64,000 nt of DNA from Psychrosphaera sp. B3R10. Lineage in GTDB: Bacteria; Pseudomonadota; Gammaproteobacteria; Enterobacterales; Alteromonadaceae. How positions within the stretch are numbered: position 1 is the stretch's first letter; every line of letters starts with the position of its first letter. Where the stretch lies: the NCBI RefSeq assembly GCF_018861025.1, contig NZ_JAHKQH010000037.1, positions 1 to 64,000 on the forward strand, in the 5' to 3' direction. A program made the translations under genes and the position numbers. A model generated the notes under the pieces. It did no database searches. It was given only the letters and a program-made list of their open reading frames with translations, and had not been told where the DNA came from. Below, piece after piece: positions 1 to 8,209 of the stretch.

Positions 1-253
1 AGAAAAACAAATTAGCGAGTAAAAAAGGCCAAAACGCTTTTGTTCATAGAAACAACAAGTTAACGATATAAATGGTTGCACAAGCGACACGGGATCGCTC
101 GTGCTATTGACACGGTTTGTCTAATGGGTGACCCCACTGGTCGGTTTATTAACGTTGGTAAGTGGCAATGAATTAAATAATTTGCTACTAATATAATCAT
201 TGTTAAAAGAGGAAAGTTTCCTCTGTTTAAGCTGTCATACAGCATGAGAGTGA

Positions 254-577
254 ATGGACATAAAAGAGTATATTGAATGTTTCGACGAAATTTCCCACTT
301 AAGTAGGGATAAACAGTTTACCGTGCTTGAACAGGCTCGAGACGAAATTCAATCAAACACTTCATTACCTAGTTTTGCATTTATTGCGTTTATTGTGCGA
401 GTCAGTTTTATCTTTTTATTCTTAGGTGCCAATTATTTCCTCTGGGAGCTTTCGATTTTGAAATTTGTTGTTTCGGTGCTGTTAGGCTTACTATTTGCCA
501 GAGTTCTTGTTTCTGAAATTAATAGCCGTTTAATGCAGAGAGGGCTTAAACGAGTACTGCGCAAAAACACCGTTTGA
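254..577 (+). CDS. Small two-helix membrane protein, unknown function
   Basis: The 107-residue product has a charged N-terminal region (about residues 1-38), two closely spaced hydrophobic segments (about 40-62 and 66-86) and a basic C-terminal tail rich in Arg and Lys. This predicts an inner-membrane hairpin with cytoplasmic ends by the positive-inside rule. A GA-rich stretch just before the ATG serves as a ribosome-binding site. The next gene, a methyltransferase, starts 20 bases downstream on the same strand, so the two may be co-transcribed. I do not recognise a family. The first 253 bases of the window hold no gene I can support. Confidence 0.6.
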   Translation: MDIKEYIECFDEISHLSRDKQFTVLEQARDEIQSNTSLPSFAFIAFIVRVSFIFLFLGANYFLWELSILKFVVSVLLGLLFARVLVSEINSRLMQRGLKRVLRKNTV

Positions 578-596
578 CGACTAAATTGGTATACGG

Positions 597-1376
597 ATGA
601 AATTGGATTATTTGAGTATAAATAAACAAGCGTGGGACAGAAGAACGAAGGTTCATGTTGAGTCTGAGTTTTATGACGTTGCGTCATTTAAAAATGGGAA
701 ATGCTCGTTAAATCCAGTTGAGTTGAATCAAGTTGGAAATGTACAAGGAAAATCGCTACTTCATCTACAATGTCATTTTGGTCAGGATACCTTGTCATGG
801 GCGCGCTTGGGGGCGGAAGTTACTGGTGTAGATTTATCTGCTGATGCAATCGAGCAGGCAAACTTTTTGAAGCAATCGTTGGGCCTAACAGCCAATTTTA
901 TAGAAAATGACGTTGTTCAATTCGGTCGTGAAAACTCCCAACAATTTGATATCGTATTTACGTCATACGGTGTGCTGTGCTGGTTATCCAATTTAACGGA
1001 TTGGGCGCAAACGATTTATAGTTCATTAAAACCCGGTGGTGAGTTTCACCTAGTTGAGTTTCATGCTTTTAATGACTTGTTGTCGGGTTATTCTTATTTC
1101 CCTAATGATGCGCCTGATATCGAAGAAGAAGGTACTTATACCGAAAACTGCGACGGTAGTCGCTCAACCATTGTGACCTGGCCGCATTCCATTAGTGAAG
1201 TTATCAGTGCTTTAATTGTTGCGGGATTAACAATAGAGTCTTTTTCTGAATACCCTTTTAGCCCTTATAAATGCTTTGATGGCTTAGAGTTAGTACCAGA
1301 TTTAGGGTATCAAATGTTGCATAAGGGTCAGCAGGTTCCATTATTGTATTCAATTAAAGCAAGAAAAACCGGATAA
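597..1376 (+). CDS. Class I SAM-dependent methyltransferase
   Basis: The 259-residue protein has the Rossmann-type methyltransferase core. Around residues 53-67 lies the glycine-poor variant of motif I (LLHLQCHFGQDT), followed by an acidic strand end (GVDLSADAIEQA, motif II), an ENDVVQF motif before the third strand and FDIVFTSYGVLCWL as the motif IV region. The remainder (LKPGGEFHLVEFH) is the usual post-motif III strand. The LQCHFGQDTLSWARLGAEVTG signature is common in a family annotated only as methyltransferase-domain protein. The substrate cannot be read from the sequence. It is probably cytoplasmic, and it sits alone apart from the upstream small membrane protein. Confidence 0.85.
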   Translation: MKLDYLSINKQAWDRRTKVHVESEFYDVASFKNGKCSLNPVELNQVGNVQGKSLLHLQCHFGQDTLSWARLGAEVTGVDLSADAIEQANFLKQSLGLTANFIENDVVQFGRENSQQFDIVFTSYGVLCWLSNLTDWAQTIYSSLKPGGEFHLVEFHAFNDLLSGYSYFPNDAPDIEEEGTYTENCDGSRSTIVTWPHSISEVISALIVAGLTIESFSEYPFSPYKCFDGLELVPDLGYQMLHKGQQVPLLYSIKARKTG

Positions 1377-1463
1377 AACACTGTCGGTGAAAGCGACTGA
1401 CACTAATTTTAGACGGCGATAATAAGCCCTTAAGGGCGATTTCAGTTGTTCACGAGGATTATA

Positions 1464-1739
1464 GTGTCAAATATTAACGTTGTATTAATTATTACAGTGG
1501 CTACATTTTATAGCGTGGTTACAAGCGCTTCACCAACATCTAATGAGTTTGTGCCTTGCAATAAATTAGCTGTGGCCACGTTGCAACAATGTTTAGATAA
1601 TGATGCCGACCGCTGCTGGTTTAAATCAAAAACTAAATATAAGTCATGTCGAATAGAAGTGATTGAAAATCATGTTACTGACGCTGAAAAAATAACAGCG
1701 GAGAAACAACAAATAGATGACATTAAGAAGAATATTTAA
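1464..1739 (+). CDS. Small secreted cysteine-containing protein, unknown function
   Basis: I place the start at the GTG at 1464, because an AGGA ribosome-binding site lies about 7 bases ahead of it. A TTG at 1446 would add six residues before this site. From the GTG the 91-residue product opens with a hydrophobic signal peptide (about residues 3-22, ending near SASP). A short mature part with four cysteines follows (PCNKL, QQCLD, RCWF, KSCRI), and then a charged C-terminal helix. The even cysteine number suggests two disulfides in the periplasm. I recognise no family. Confidence 0.5.
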   Translation: MSNINVVLIITVATFYSVVTSASPTSNEFVPCNKLAVATLQQCLDNDADRCWFKSKTKYKSCRIEVIENHVTDAEKITAEKQQIDDIKKNI

Positions 1740-1914
1740 TGAAGCCGGTGGGGACGAGCTCTTCGACAATACTTGGTAAGTGAATATCTAATTGTGTTTA
1801 TCTGGACATTCATGTGTTTACAAATGTTGAAATACCCTAAAATAATTTGGTTTTTTACTTGAGGGCAATCAAGGTTTGTGTTGTTGGTTTAACTATTATG
1901 GCTTAAATATACCG

Positions 1915-3003
1915 CTAGATAGCGGGATTGTAATCTGTTTGAAGACCCAGATATTTAGGGCCAAATACATTAAGACCTTTCTCTGTTGTGAATTCTTTTG
2001 GGGCCGGCAGAATAACAATTGCTACATTCATACCATTGACAAAGTTAGGGTTGGTAACGGGTTCTAATTTGTCCATGTCTAGGCAGCAAATTAAGTCTGG
2101 AATAGTGACATCAATTTTGCCATCAAGTGTTGCCGATAAGTTTTCGTTTTTAACATTAACCCGATATTGCCTACCTGCAAACTCACCTTCGCCAGCGATG
2201 TTAAATGAGCCAATTGTAAAGCCTTCGATAGTACTGAATTCGAAGTTAGTTACTACCCCTCTAAAACGTACTATTCCCTTACCAAATTCAGCGACGCGTG
2301 TCGCAATGTCTATGTTTTGCTCTTTGGCATATCGGTAGGCTTCGCCAATAGCCAAAGCTTTTGAAATTGTCCCCTTGATTACAGCATGTTTCATAATTGA
2401 AACCGGTAGGGCGTGATCGATAGCGGCTATGTCGTTACGACTAACCATAGCTAACGCACGGACAATGCTTTCAGCCCTTTGATCATCTATTACATTTTCG
2501 CAAATAAAACATTCACCAAATTCGTTTGCTGTAATAATTGGTGCGGCTGGTAAATTGTTTAGGTAATAAGTTGAATGTGTGATTTCAGGTACGGCTCTTC
2601 CTGCAGGATCTGCGTCCACTATCACGCCATCTATCATAGCAGCGAGATAAAATGATATTGCCGTATTGGAGCCACCTAACTCGCAGCAAATAGTGCCGTG
2701 AAACTGAGCACCTGTGTATTCCTGCAATCGTTTAAATGCAGTCATAATCGGTGGTTGCTTCGACTGGGGTAAACCTTGGTATGTATCATCTTGCTCAATC
2801 GCTAGTGCGCCTAACATATAAGGCGTACAAAGCATTTTGTCATCGTCTAACTGATCAATGTCGACAAGTTTGAACTCTTTTCCAGCGGCAAGTGCTTTTT
2901 CAATAAACTCAAAACCTTCAGCAAGTTCACCACCACCACCAGTGCCTAATATTGCACAGCCATAGAGGATGTCTGATATTTGTTGTCTGTTAAGGGTTTT
3001 CAT
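1915..3003 (-). CDS. DUF917 family protein (thiohydantoin/hydantoinase-like)
   Basis: The 362-residue length and the N-terminal signature ILGTGGGGELAEG (about residues 18-30) identify the DUF917 family. Members are relatives of hydantoinase/oxoprolinase-type proteins and include an S-methyl-thiohydantoin desulfurase. Other family-like stretches are DADPAGRAVPE in the middle and DLICCLD near the C-terminus. It lies downstream of an NCS1 permease and a TBDR on the same strand, which suggests a cytoplasmic enzyme acting on a small nitrogen heterocycle imported by them. The exact substrate is inference. A gap of about 120 bases separates it from the permease gene. Confidence 0.8.
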   Translation of the reverse strand: MKTLNRQQISDILYGCAILGTGGGGELAEGFEFIEKALAAGKEFKLVDIDQLDDDKMLCTPYMLGALAIEQDDTYQGLPQSKQPPIMTAFKRLQEYTGAQFHGTICCELGGSNTAISFYLAAMIDGVIVDADPAGRAVPEITHSTYYLNNLPAAPIITANEFGECFICENVIDDQRAESIVRALAMVSRNDIAAIDHALPVSIMKHAVIKGTISKALAIGEAYRYAKEQNIDIATRVAEFGKGIVRFRGVVTNFEFSTIEGFTIGSFNIAGEGEFAGRQYRVNVKNENLSATLDGKIDVTIPDLICCLDMDKLEPVTNPNFVNGMNVAIVILPAPKEFTTEKGLNVFGPKYLGLQTDYNPAI

Positions 3004-3122
3004 ATAACTCAGCTTATAAATTCTTAAATTGACAATATTCTACATAGCGCGAAAAAATTAAATGTTTGAAAATACGACATTGCACAAACGAAAATTTTTA
3101 CTATTCACGTACTATAAAAACA

Positions 3123-4400
3123 TTAATTAGTTTGATGATTAAATTGGCATAAGAACCAGTAAACACCTGCCGAAATAACAAAGGCGTCAATTGCTTCAAC
3201 ACCGGAAAAACTTATCCCACTTTGGTTTGATAAATAGGTCGCGACTACGCCAAACATCCAAGCCGTAATTGCCGAAACGTTGAAGTCTTTTATGTCGGAA
3301 AGCTTTTCAATCTTATAAATACGTTTTTGATTTATGATAAAAAAGTCAACCACATAGATAGCGGCGACTGGGGTAAATATGATGGCTAAACTGAACAAAA
3401 AGTCAGTGAATGAATCTAGTAGATTTAGAGTTGACGCTGCGGTTCCAAATAGACCGGCAATAACAACCAGTTTACGTTCGGCAATTTTGGTAAACACAGA
3501 ACTTAATCCTAGGCCAATACTGTATAAATTAACAACATTGGTGACCCAGCTAGAGATAATGAGCAACGTAAATGCAAAAAATCCTAAACCTAAAGTGAGC
3601 ATGACATTGAGTACGTCAGATTCCATTAATAAGATCCCTGACATCGCTGAAACAATATATACAAAGCTGCTTAGTCCAAGAAAAGGAAGAAAAGAAGAAA
3701 TCGCCGTGTCTTTGTTTGTTTTGGCAAACCGTGTAAAGTCTGGCATCAAAACAACACTGACAATAAAACTTCCCACGACCGCTGAAACGGCTTCGCCAAA
3801 ACTAAGTTCATAGGGAATGAAAGTTGAAGTACTTGTTGGTCCTTGCCAAGTTAAGGTTTGATACAACATAAACACTAAAATTAAGGCTAGGATAGGCACA
3901 AATAAATTGGAGACTTTTTCGAGTAAAGTAAAACCCCAAATTGTGGTAATGGTAATGATGATACCTAAGCAAATCTCTAACAACCAAACGGGCGGGGAAA
4001 GATCAAACTCCTGTTGTAACAGGGCTAAACTGACTTCACTAAAGAGGTCAATGTTTACGCCATACCACCCAAGTAAAGATAGAACAAAAGCAAAAGAAAT
4101 TAAATTGGCTCCCTTTATGCCAAATACAAACTTCATTGTCATATAAGAGGTTAATCGGTTATAGCGGCCAAGTAACCCGGTGACATAACCTAATATTGAT
4201 AAGATTAAGCCACCAAGAATGAAGGCCATAAGACTGTCTTTAAATCCTAATGAGGTGCCTATCTCTAACCCTGTTATTAAACCGGGAACTGCAAATGCCA
4301 AATTACCGTTAATCATACCAATGCCGACACCTCCAACTGTTTTATTTAGTGGAACCGGCGTCGTTGTATAATTTTGAATTACGTCATCGTGTTTTGCCAT
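3123..4400 (-). CDS. NCS1-family purine/cytosine/hydantoin permease
   Basis: The 425-residue integral membrane protein has about 12 hydrophobic segments. Its N-terminal region (VGGVGIGMINGNLAFAVPG, about residues 22-40) resembles that of CodB-like nucleobase:cation symporter-1 proteins, and a GWYGVNIDLF segment follows helix 3. Family members bring nucleobases, hydantoins or related compounds across the inner membrane with Na+ or H+. Its position between a TBDR and a DUF917 enzyme points to a hydantoin- or pyrimidine-like substrate, but the sequence alone does not decide which. Confidence 0.85.
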   Translation of the reverse strand: MAKHDDVIQNYTTTPVPLNKTVGGVGIGMINGNLAFAVPGLITGLEIGTSLGFKDSLMAFILGGLILSILGYVTGLLGRYNRLTSYMTMKFVFGIKGANLISFAFVLSLLGWYGVNIDLFSEVSLALLQQEFDLSPPVWLLEICLGIIITITTIWGFTLLEKVSNLFVPILALILVFMLYQTLTWQGPTSTSTFIPYELSFGEAVSAVVGSFIVSVVLMPDFTRFAKTNKDTAISSFLPFLGLSSFVYIVSAMSGILLMESDVLNVMLTLGLGFFAFTLLIISSWVTNVVNLYSIGLGLSSVFTKIAERKLVVIAGLFGTAASTLNLLDSFTDFLFSLAIIFTPVAAIYVVDFFIINQKRIYKIEKLSDIKDFNVSAITAWMFGVVATYLSNQSGISFSGVEAIDAFVISAGVYWFLCQFNHQTN

Positions 4401-4420
4401 TTGGCCAACTTATTAATATA

Positions 4421-4440
4421 AAGTCCTCATAAGAGGACTT
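4421..4440 (-). terminator. Hairpin between TBDR and permease genes, possible attenuator
   Basis: A perfect inverted repeat with 8-base arms (AAGTCCTC/GAGGACTT) and a 4-base loop lies in the 62-base gap between the TBDR and the permease. On the minus strand it is followed by a T/A-rich stretch rather than a clean T-run. It may be a weak terminator that lowers expression of the permease and DUF917 genes relative to the receptor. Confidence 0.45.
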
Positions 4441-4462
4441 AAGTTTTCGTTAAAGTTCTTAG

Positions 4463-6592
4463 TTAAAAGCTATAGCTGGCTTCCATTACGATACTTCTAG
4501 GTTTGTTCGGTTGACGCGCTAAATCAGTCACACCATCGGCAAACAAAAAGATATCTTCAATAGTACGTTCATCAGTTAAGTTCTTTGCTGCTAATTTTAT
4601 TGTCCATGAATCTGAACGAATACCAATTGAAGCATTAAAAAACTGATCCGAAGATGACGTTACATCCGGCATCTCGATATCGAACGACTTAGGGCCTTCA
4701 CCATAAAAGTTGCCGTGAGCAAAAAGCTGCCAATTGGCATTCAGCTCGGTTTCATAGTCAGCTGAAAAAGAAAAGTTATAATCAGCCACATAAACCTGAG
4801 AGTATCCCTCTAATTCAGGACGGTCTGAAAATTCAACAATTTCCGAATTAACCTTACCTAAACTGGCTCGTAAATTTAAGTTCTGGCTAACTTTATATCC
4901 AAGTTCAAACTCAAATCCAGACGTTTCTACGGTGTCGATACCCAAGTTTTCTAAGGTGAAGGTATCAACATTAAACTGAGTAATTTGAGCATCTGACTGT
5001 GCGATGAAAAATGCCGCGCCGTTAATTGTCAATCCGTCAAATATAGTAGATTTGAACCCCGCCTCGTAGCTGTCGGAAACTTCTTTATCAAATGTTCGGC
5101 TAATCCCTTCGGCAGGCTCATTAAAGCCGCCACTTCTAAAACCTTTTGAGTAACCAGTATAAATGAGTACGTCTTTTTGTAGTTGATAACCAATTGTTAT
5201 TTTAGGTTGCCATTGCGCAAAATTTTTTTCTGCAAAAGTATCTGCTTGGTAGTTCGGATCGTACGATTGACGGTCGTCTTGGTCAAAACGCAGAGCACCA
5301 GTGAGCTCCAGTTTGTCGGTAATGTCGTAGTTAATTTGACCCGCGATACCGTATGCTTTGCTTGAATTAATATCGGCAATTGTTAAGTAAATTTGGTCGG
5401 CTGGAAAATCAGCAGCAAACAGAGAAACATCGCCCTCAAAGTCATCATAAAAATTGACGGTATTGTCGCGTTCTCGATCTTGATAAAAAGCAGCGACAGA
5501 CCAGCGAAGTTGTTTATCATTGTTTGATGTAAAACGAGATTCTAAGGTCGTTGATTCAACCTTAAAATGGCCTCCGGTTGCAAATGGCGCTCGGAACCAA
5601 TCAGGTTCGTCAATATAGGTAGGATCTGCTGAATAGTCACCATCGTAAAAGTGTTCATCATCAGATGAATTGTAAGCTGCGATAATTTCGAAGGTACCGA
5701 GTTCGAACTCTTTATTTAATTTGGCGCTAAATTCAGTCACATCACGTTCGTCAATATTGTTAACGTTTTGTGAAGTCTCAATATCAAAATCTTCTTTGTT
5801 GTGCTCCGAGACATTTTGATAATAGGCAAATCCAGCTTCGGTTGTGGTGTAGCGTCCTTGAAGGCTTATTTCACTGCCATACAATCCTTCAAATTGTACT
5901 TTACCAAATACCCCTGTCTCTTCTAGAAAGTCGCTTTCTTTATTTAGGAAAGTATTTTTAATCTGTCCATCCGTGCCCTTTGTATATGCACCAACCCTAA
6001 AATAACCATCAGTATCTTTAGTTAAGCCACCAGAAATTGTCGTCCCTAAATGATATGAACCCGCATTACCAATTGAGGCTTTAACATTGCCTTCCAATTC
6101 GTCATAGCCATCTTTTGTGGTGATCAAAATCGCCCCACCGACAGCTCCACGTCCATATAAAGCGCCTTGAGCACCACGCATGACTTCAATGCGTTCAATA
6201 TCCACCATTTCTTGGTTAATAAATTCAATATCAGAGGCCGTTATACCGTCGACTACATAAGCAATCGGAGGATCGCCAACTTGAGGAGTCACTAGCCCGC
6301 GAATCGTTATTCGAGACAAGCCAGGTCTAAAGTTGTCTAGTTGACCTAAGTTAGGCGTCAAATTTGCAATATCACTAAAGTTTTTAATATTAGCATTTTC
6401 AATTGTGTTGCCTGAAATTGCGGTGATTGAATCCGGTACGCTTTGAATGGTTTCAACGCGTCCACGAGCTGTTACTGTAATCTTCTCAATATCTTGCTCA
6501 GCAGAGGTTTCTTGTCCCTGAGCTAATGCGGGGGTTGATATTGAAAAACTAACAGAAGCGGCAAGTAGCGAAAGGCGATAGTTATTATTCAT
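4463..6592 (-). CDS. TonB-dependent outer-membrane receptor
   Basis: I choose the ATG at 6592, which has GGA 7 bases upstream; an ATG at 6598 and a TTG at 6604 are less well placed. The 709-residue product starts with a signal peptide ending at PALAQ. A TonB-box-like segment (IEKITVTARGR) comes next, then a plug domain with VMRGAQGALYGRGAVGGAILITT and a long beta-barrel that ends in a terminal aromatic residue (SYSF). Barrel-type motifs such as YTGYSKGFRSGGFNEP are clear. The receptor resembles the iron-complex type, but its genomic partners (NCS1 permease and DUF917 enzyme) suggest uptake of a nitrogen heterocycle or related compound. It is divergent from an Lrp-type regulator gene across a gap of about 195 bases. 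Confidence 0.9.
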   Translation of the reverse strand: MNNNYRLSLLAASVSFSISTPALAQGQETSAEQDIEKITVTARGRVETIQSVPDSITAISGNTIENANIKNFSDIANLTPNLGQLDNFRPGLSRITIRGLVTPQVGDPPIAYVVDGITASDIEFINQEMVDIERIEVMRGAQGALYGRGAVGGAILITTKDGYDELEGNVKASIGNAGSYHLGTTISGGLTKDTDGYFRVGAYTKGTDGQIKNTFLNKESDFLEETGVFGKVQFEGLYGSEISLQGRYTTTEAGFAYYQNVSEHNKEDFDIETSQNVNNIDERDVTEFSAKLNKEFELGTFEIIAAYNSSDDEHFYDGDYSADPTYIDEPDWFRAPFATGGHFKVESTTLESRFTSNNDKQLRWSVAAFYQDRERDNTVNFYDDFEGDVSLFAADFPADQIYLTIADINSSKAYGIAGQINYDITDKLELTGALRFDQDDRQSYDPNYQADTFAEKNFAQWQPKITIGYQLQKDVLIYTGYSKGFRSGGFNEPAEGISRTFDKEVSDSYEAGFKSTIFDGLTINGAAFFIAQSDAQITQFNVDTFTLENLGIDTVETSGFEFELGYKVSQNLNLRASLGKVNSEIVEFSDRPELEGYSQVYVADYNFSFSADYETELNANWQLFAHGNFYGEGPKSFDIEMPDVTSSSDQFFNASIGIRSDSWTIKLAAKNLTDERTIEDIFLFADGVTDLARQPNKPRSIVMEASYSF

Positions 6593-6787
6593 GTTCATTT
6601 CCAACTTAAGGCTGATTACTTGTGGTTATTTTTTATCTAATTAGTATTAAACGCCTTATTCACAAAATAATATTTTGTATTGCCCACTAATTCTGTACAT
6701 TATTTAGCGCCTATTACGCTGCAGCTACAAAAAATTGCCATTTAAGCTGATACCATCTCGTCCTTACCATATGGAATAAGCAAACTT

Positions 6788-7288
6788 ATGAAAAAATCTA
6801 TTAAAATAGATACGTATAATAAAAAGATTTTGGCGACCTTGCATTTGCAAGCTGATTTAACCAATGTTGAATTAGCTGAAATCGTTAATTTGTCTCCTAG
6901 CGCTTGTTTTCAAAGAGTTAAATCTCTAAAAGAAGCGGGGTACTTCAGAACTTTTCATGCTGACGTCGACTTAGACCAAATTTGTGAACATATATTGGCC
7001 TATATAGAATTTACTTTAGACGATAATAGCGCGCCACAAATCCGAAGGTTTACTTCCGAACTTGAACAAATACCAGAAATTATGGACTGCATGCAATTAA
7101 GTGGAGATGTTGATTTTATCTCACTAAGTTGCTTTCCAAACCTTAAGGCGCTCAATGATACGTGCAATGTATTATCGGAAAATAGTTCTCTTTCAATTAA
7201 ACGAATAAAAACGAGAATTGTTTTAGAAAGAACAAAATGGTTTTTAGGATACCCGTTGGAAAAGCTCAAGTGGTTAGATGAACATTAA
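6788..7288 (+). CDS. Lrp/AsnC family transcriptional regulator
   Basis: The 166-residue protein has the N-terminal winged helix-turn-helix of Lrp/AsnC proteins (IDTYNKKILATLHLQADLTNVELAEIVNLSPSACFQRVKSLKEAGY, about residues 7-52, in pieces). The C-terminal RAM/AsnC ligand domain spans about residues 65-145. Family members assemble as octamers and respond to amino acids or related small molecules. It is transcribed divergently from the TBDR-permease-DUF917 genes, the classic arrangement for a regulator of the neighbouring transport operon. The shared region 6593-6787 would hold its sites. Confidence 0.9.
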   Translation: MKKSIKIDTYNKKILATLHLQADLTNVELAEIVNLSPSACFQRVKSLKEAGYFRTFHADVDLDQICEHILAYIEFTLDDNSAPQIRRFTSELEQIPEIMDCMQLSGDVDFISLSCFPNLKALNDTCNVLSENSSLSIKRIKTRIVLERTKWFLGYPLEKLKWLDEH

Positions 7289-7349
7289 GCCCATTTGAGT
7301 TGTGCAAACGCCGCAGCGTTAACGACTTCAAAAATAATGAGTTTAAATA

Positions 7350-7388
7350 CCAACCCTCATAACCCAACTGGTTAATAATGAGGATTGG
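7350..7388. terminator. Imperfect hairpin between convergent genes
   Basis: An 11-base stem with one mismatch (CCAACCCTCAT against ATGAGGATTGG) contains a smaller AACC/GGTT hairpin in its loop. It lies between the 3' ends of the Lrp-type gene and gdx. It could end transcription from either side, but there is no convincing T-run. Confidence 0.3.
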
Positions 7389-7504
7389 CATCAAAGCGAG
7401 TTTTATAAATGAAAGACATTAAATCCAAAATCGGAGGAATTTGGTTAACTCCCGCTCTAAAAGCGAGGACTGTTTATCTTTTTAATGTAAGTTCTTTAAT
7501 CCAG

Positions 7505-7822
7505 TTAATTGTGGGCGAGCTTAAGACCGACAATTCCGGCGCATATTAACCCTAAGCTCACTAGCTTTAGTACGTCAGTCGACTCATCAAATAGCAATAT
7601 GCCAAATACAGCAGTGCCGACAGCGCCAATACCTACCCATATCGCGTAGGCTGTGCCTACTGGAAGTATTTTCAATGCGATACCTAATAATAAGAAGCTG
7701 GCGATAAGCGAAAACATAGTGCCAACCGTCGGCCAAAGTTTTGTAAAACCGTCCGTATATTTTAATCCAATGGCCCAGCTAATCTCAAATAAGCCCGCAA
7801 TGAATAAAATTATCCAACTCAT
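7505..7822 (-). CDS. gdx: Guanidinium exporter Gdx (SMR family, SugE type)
   Basis: The 105-residue protein has four transmembrane helices and the small multidrug resistance fold. The conserved membrane-embedded glutamate is E13, in [13 protein letters not shown]. The family signature [18 protein letters not shown] is in helix 3. The GLKYTDGF segment after E13 matches the SugE/Gdx subtype that exports guanidinium in exchange for protons, rather than the broad drug exporters of the EmrE type. A guanidine-II riboswitch lies directly upstream, which independently supports guanidinium as substrate. The protein acts in the inner membrane as an antiparallel dimer (family knowledge). Confidence 0.95.
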   Translation of the reverse strand: MSWIILFIAGLFEISWAIGLKYTDGFTKLWPTVGTMFSLIASFLLLGIALKILPVGTAYAIWVGIGAVGTAVFGILLFDESTDVLKLVSLGLICAGIVGLKLAHN

Positions 7823-7827
7823 AAATA

Positions 7828-7887
7828 CCTCTCAAATAGTTATGGGGCCGTCCCCTAATGAAATTTGAGAGGTGAGGTCGTCCTCAC
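7828..7887 (-). promoter_or_regulatory. Guanidine-II (mini-ykkC) riboswitch controlling gdx
   Basis: Read on the minus strand, two hairpins with ACGR tetraloops stand in tandem. P1 (7887-7872) has stem GUGAGG/CCUCAC with loop ACGA. P2 (7855-7844) has stem GGGG/CCCC with loop ACGG. This is the defining architecture of the guanidine-II class. The linker just after P1 (7872-7863) is exactly complementary over 10 bases to the segment holding the gdx ribosome-binding site (GAGAGG, 7837-7828). A translational switch is therefore implied: without guanidinium the ribosome-binding site is paired, and with guanidinium the two hairpins are stabilised and it is freed. The direction of switching is taken from the known class. 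Confidence 0.92.
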
Positions 7888-8209
7888 TTCGTAACCGTAT
7901 GAGCCTGCAGTATAACTCATGTTTAGTAAATTATTTAGATTAGAAACCTTTGCGAGTTTTTCAGCTATCTTCAATTTTGTTGCCTAGATATTAAGATTTT
8001 TCTCTGATTTAACTCGAAAAATGTAGGTCAAATTGATTTTAATACAATAGCATTTTTGTCTTTTTACCGGTTACTAAAGGGAGTGGCATCATTACGCTGC
8101 ACGCAATAAAAATTTTCACCATTAAGTTTTATTATGGTTTTTGATTTGTGGATTGTTTTAAAACTAAGCATAAACAATTACGCTCCCCCAACTGGTATAT
8201 AACTAATCC
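7888..8209. other. Intergenic region between gdx leader and sulfatase gene
   Basis: This AT-rich divergent promoter region should hold the gdx promoter on the left and the sulfatase promoter on the right. I see no gene and no clear operator. Confidence 0.5.

Noticed and set aside
60-245. 61-codon minus-strand frame at the left edge
   Set aside because: No domain, no ribosome-binding site that stands out, and composition like random AT-rich DNA.
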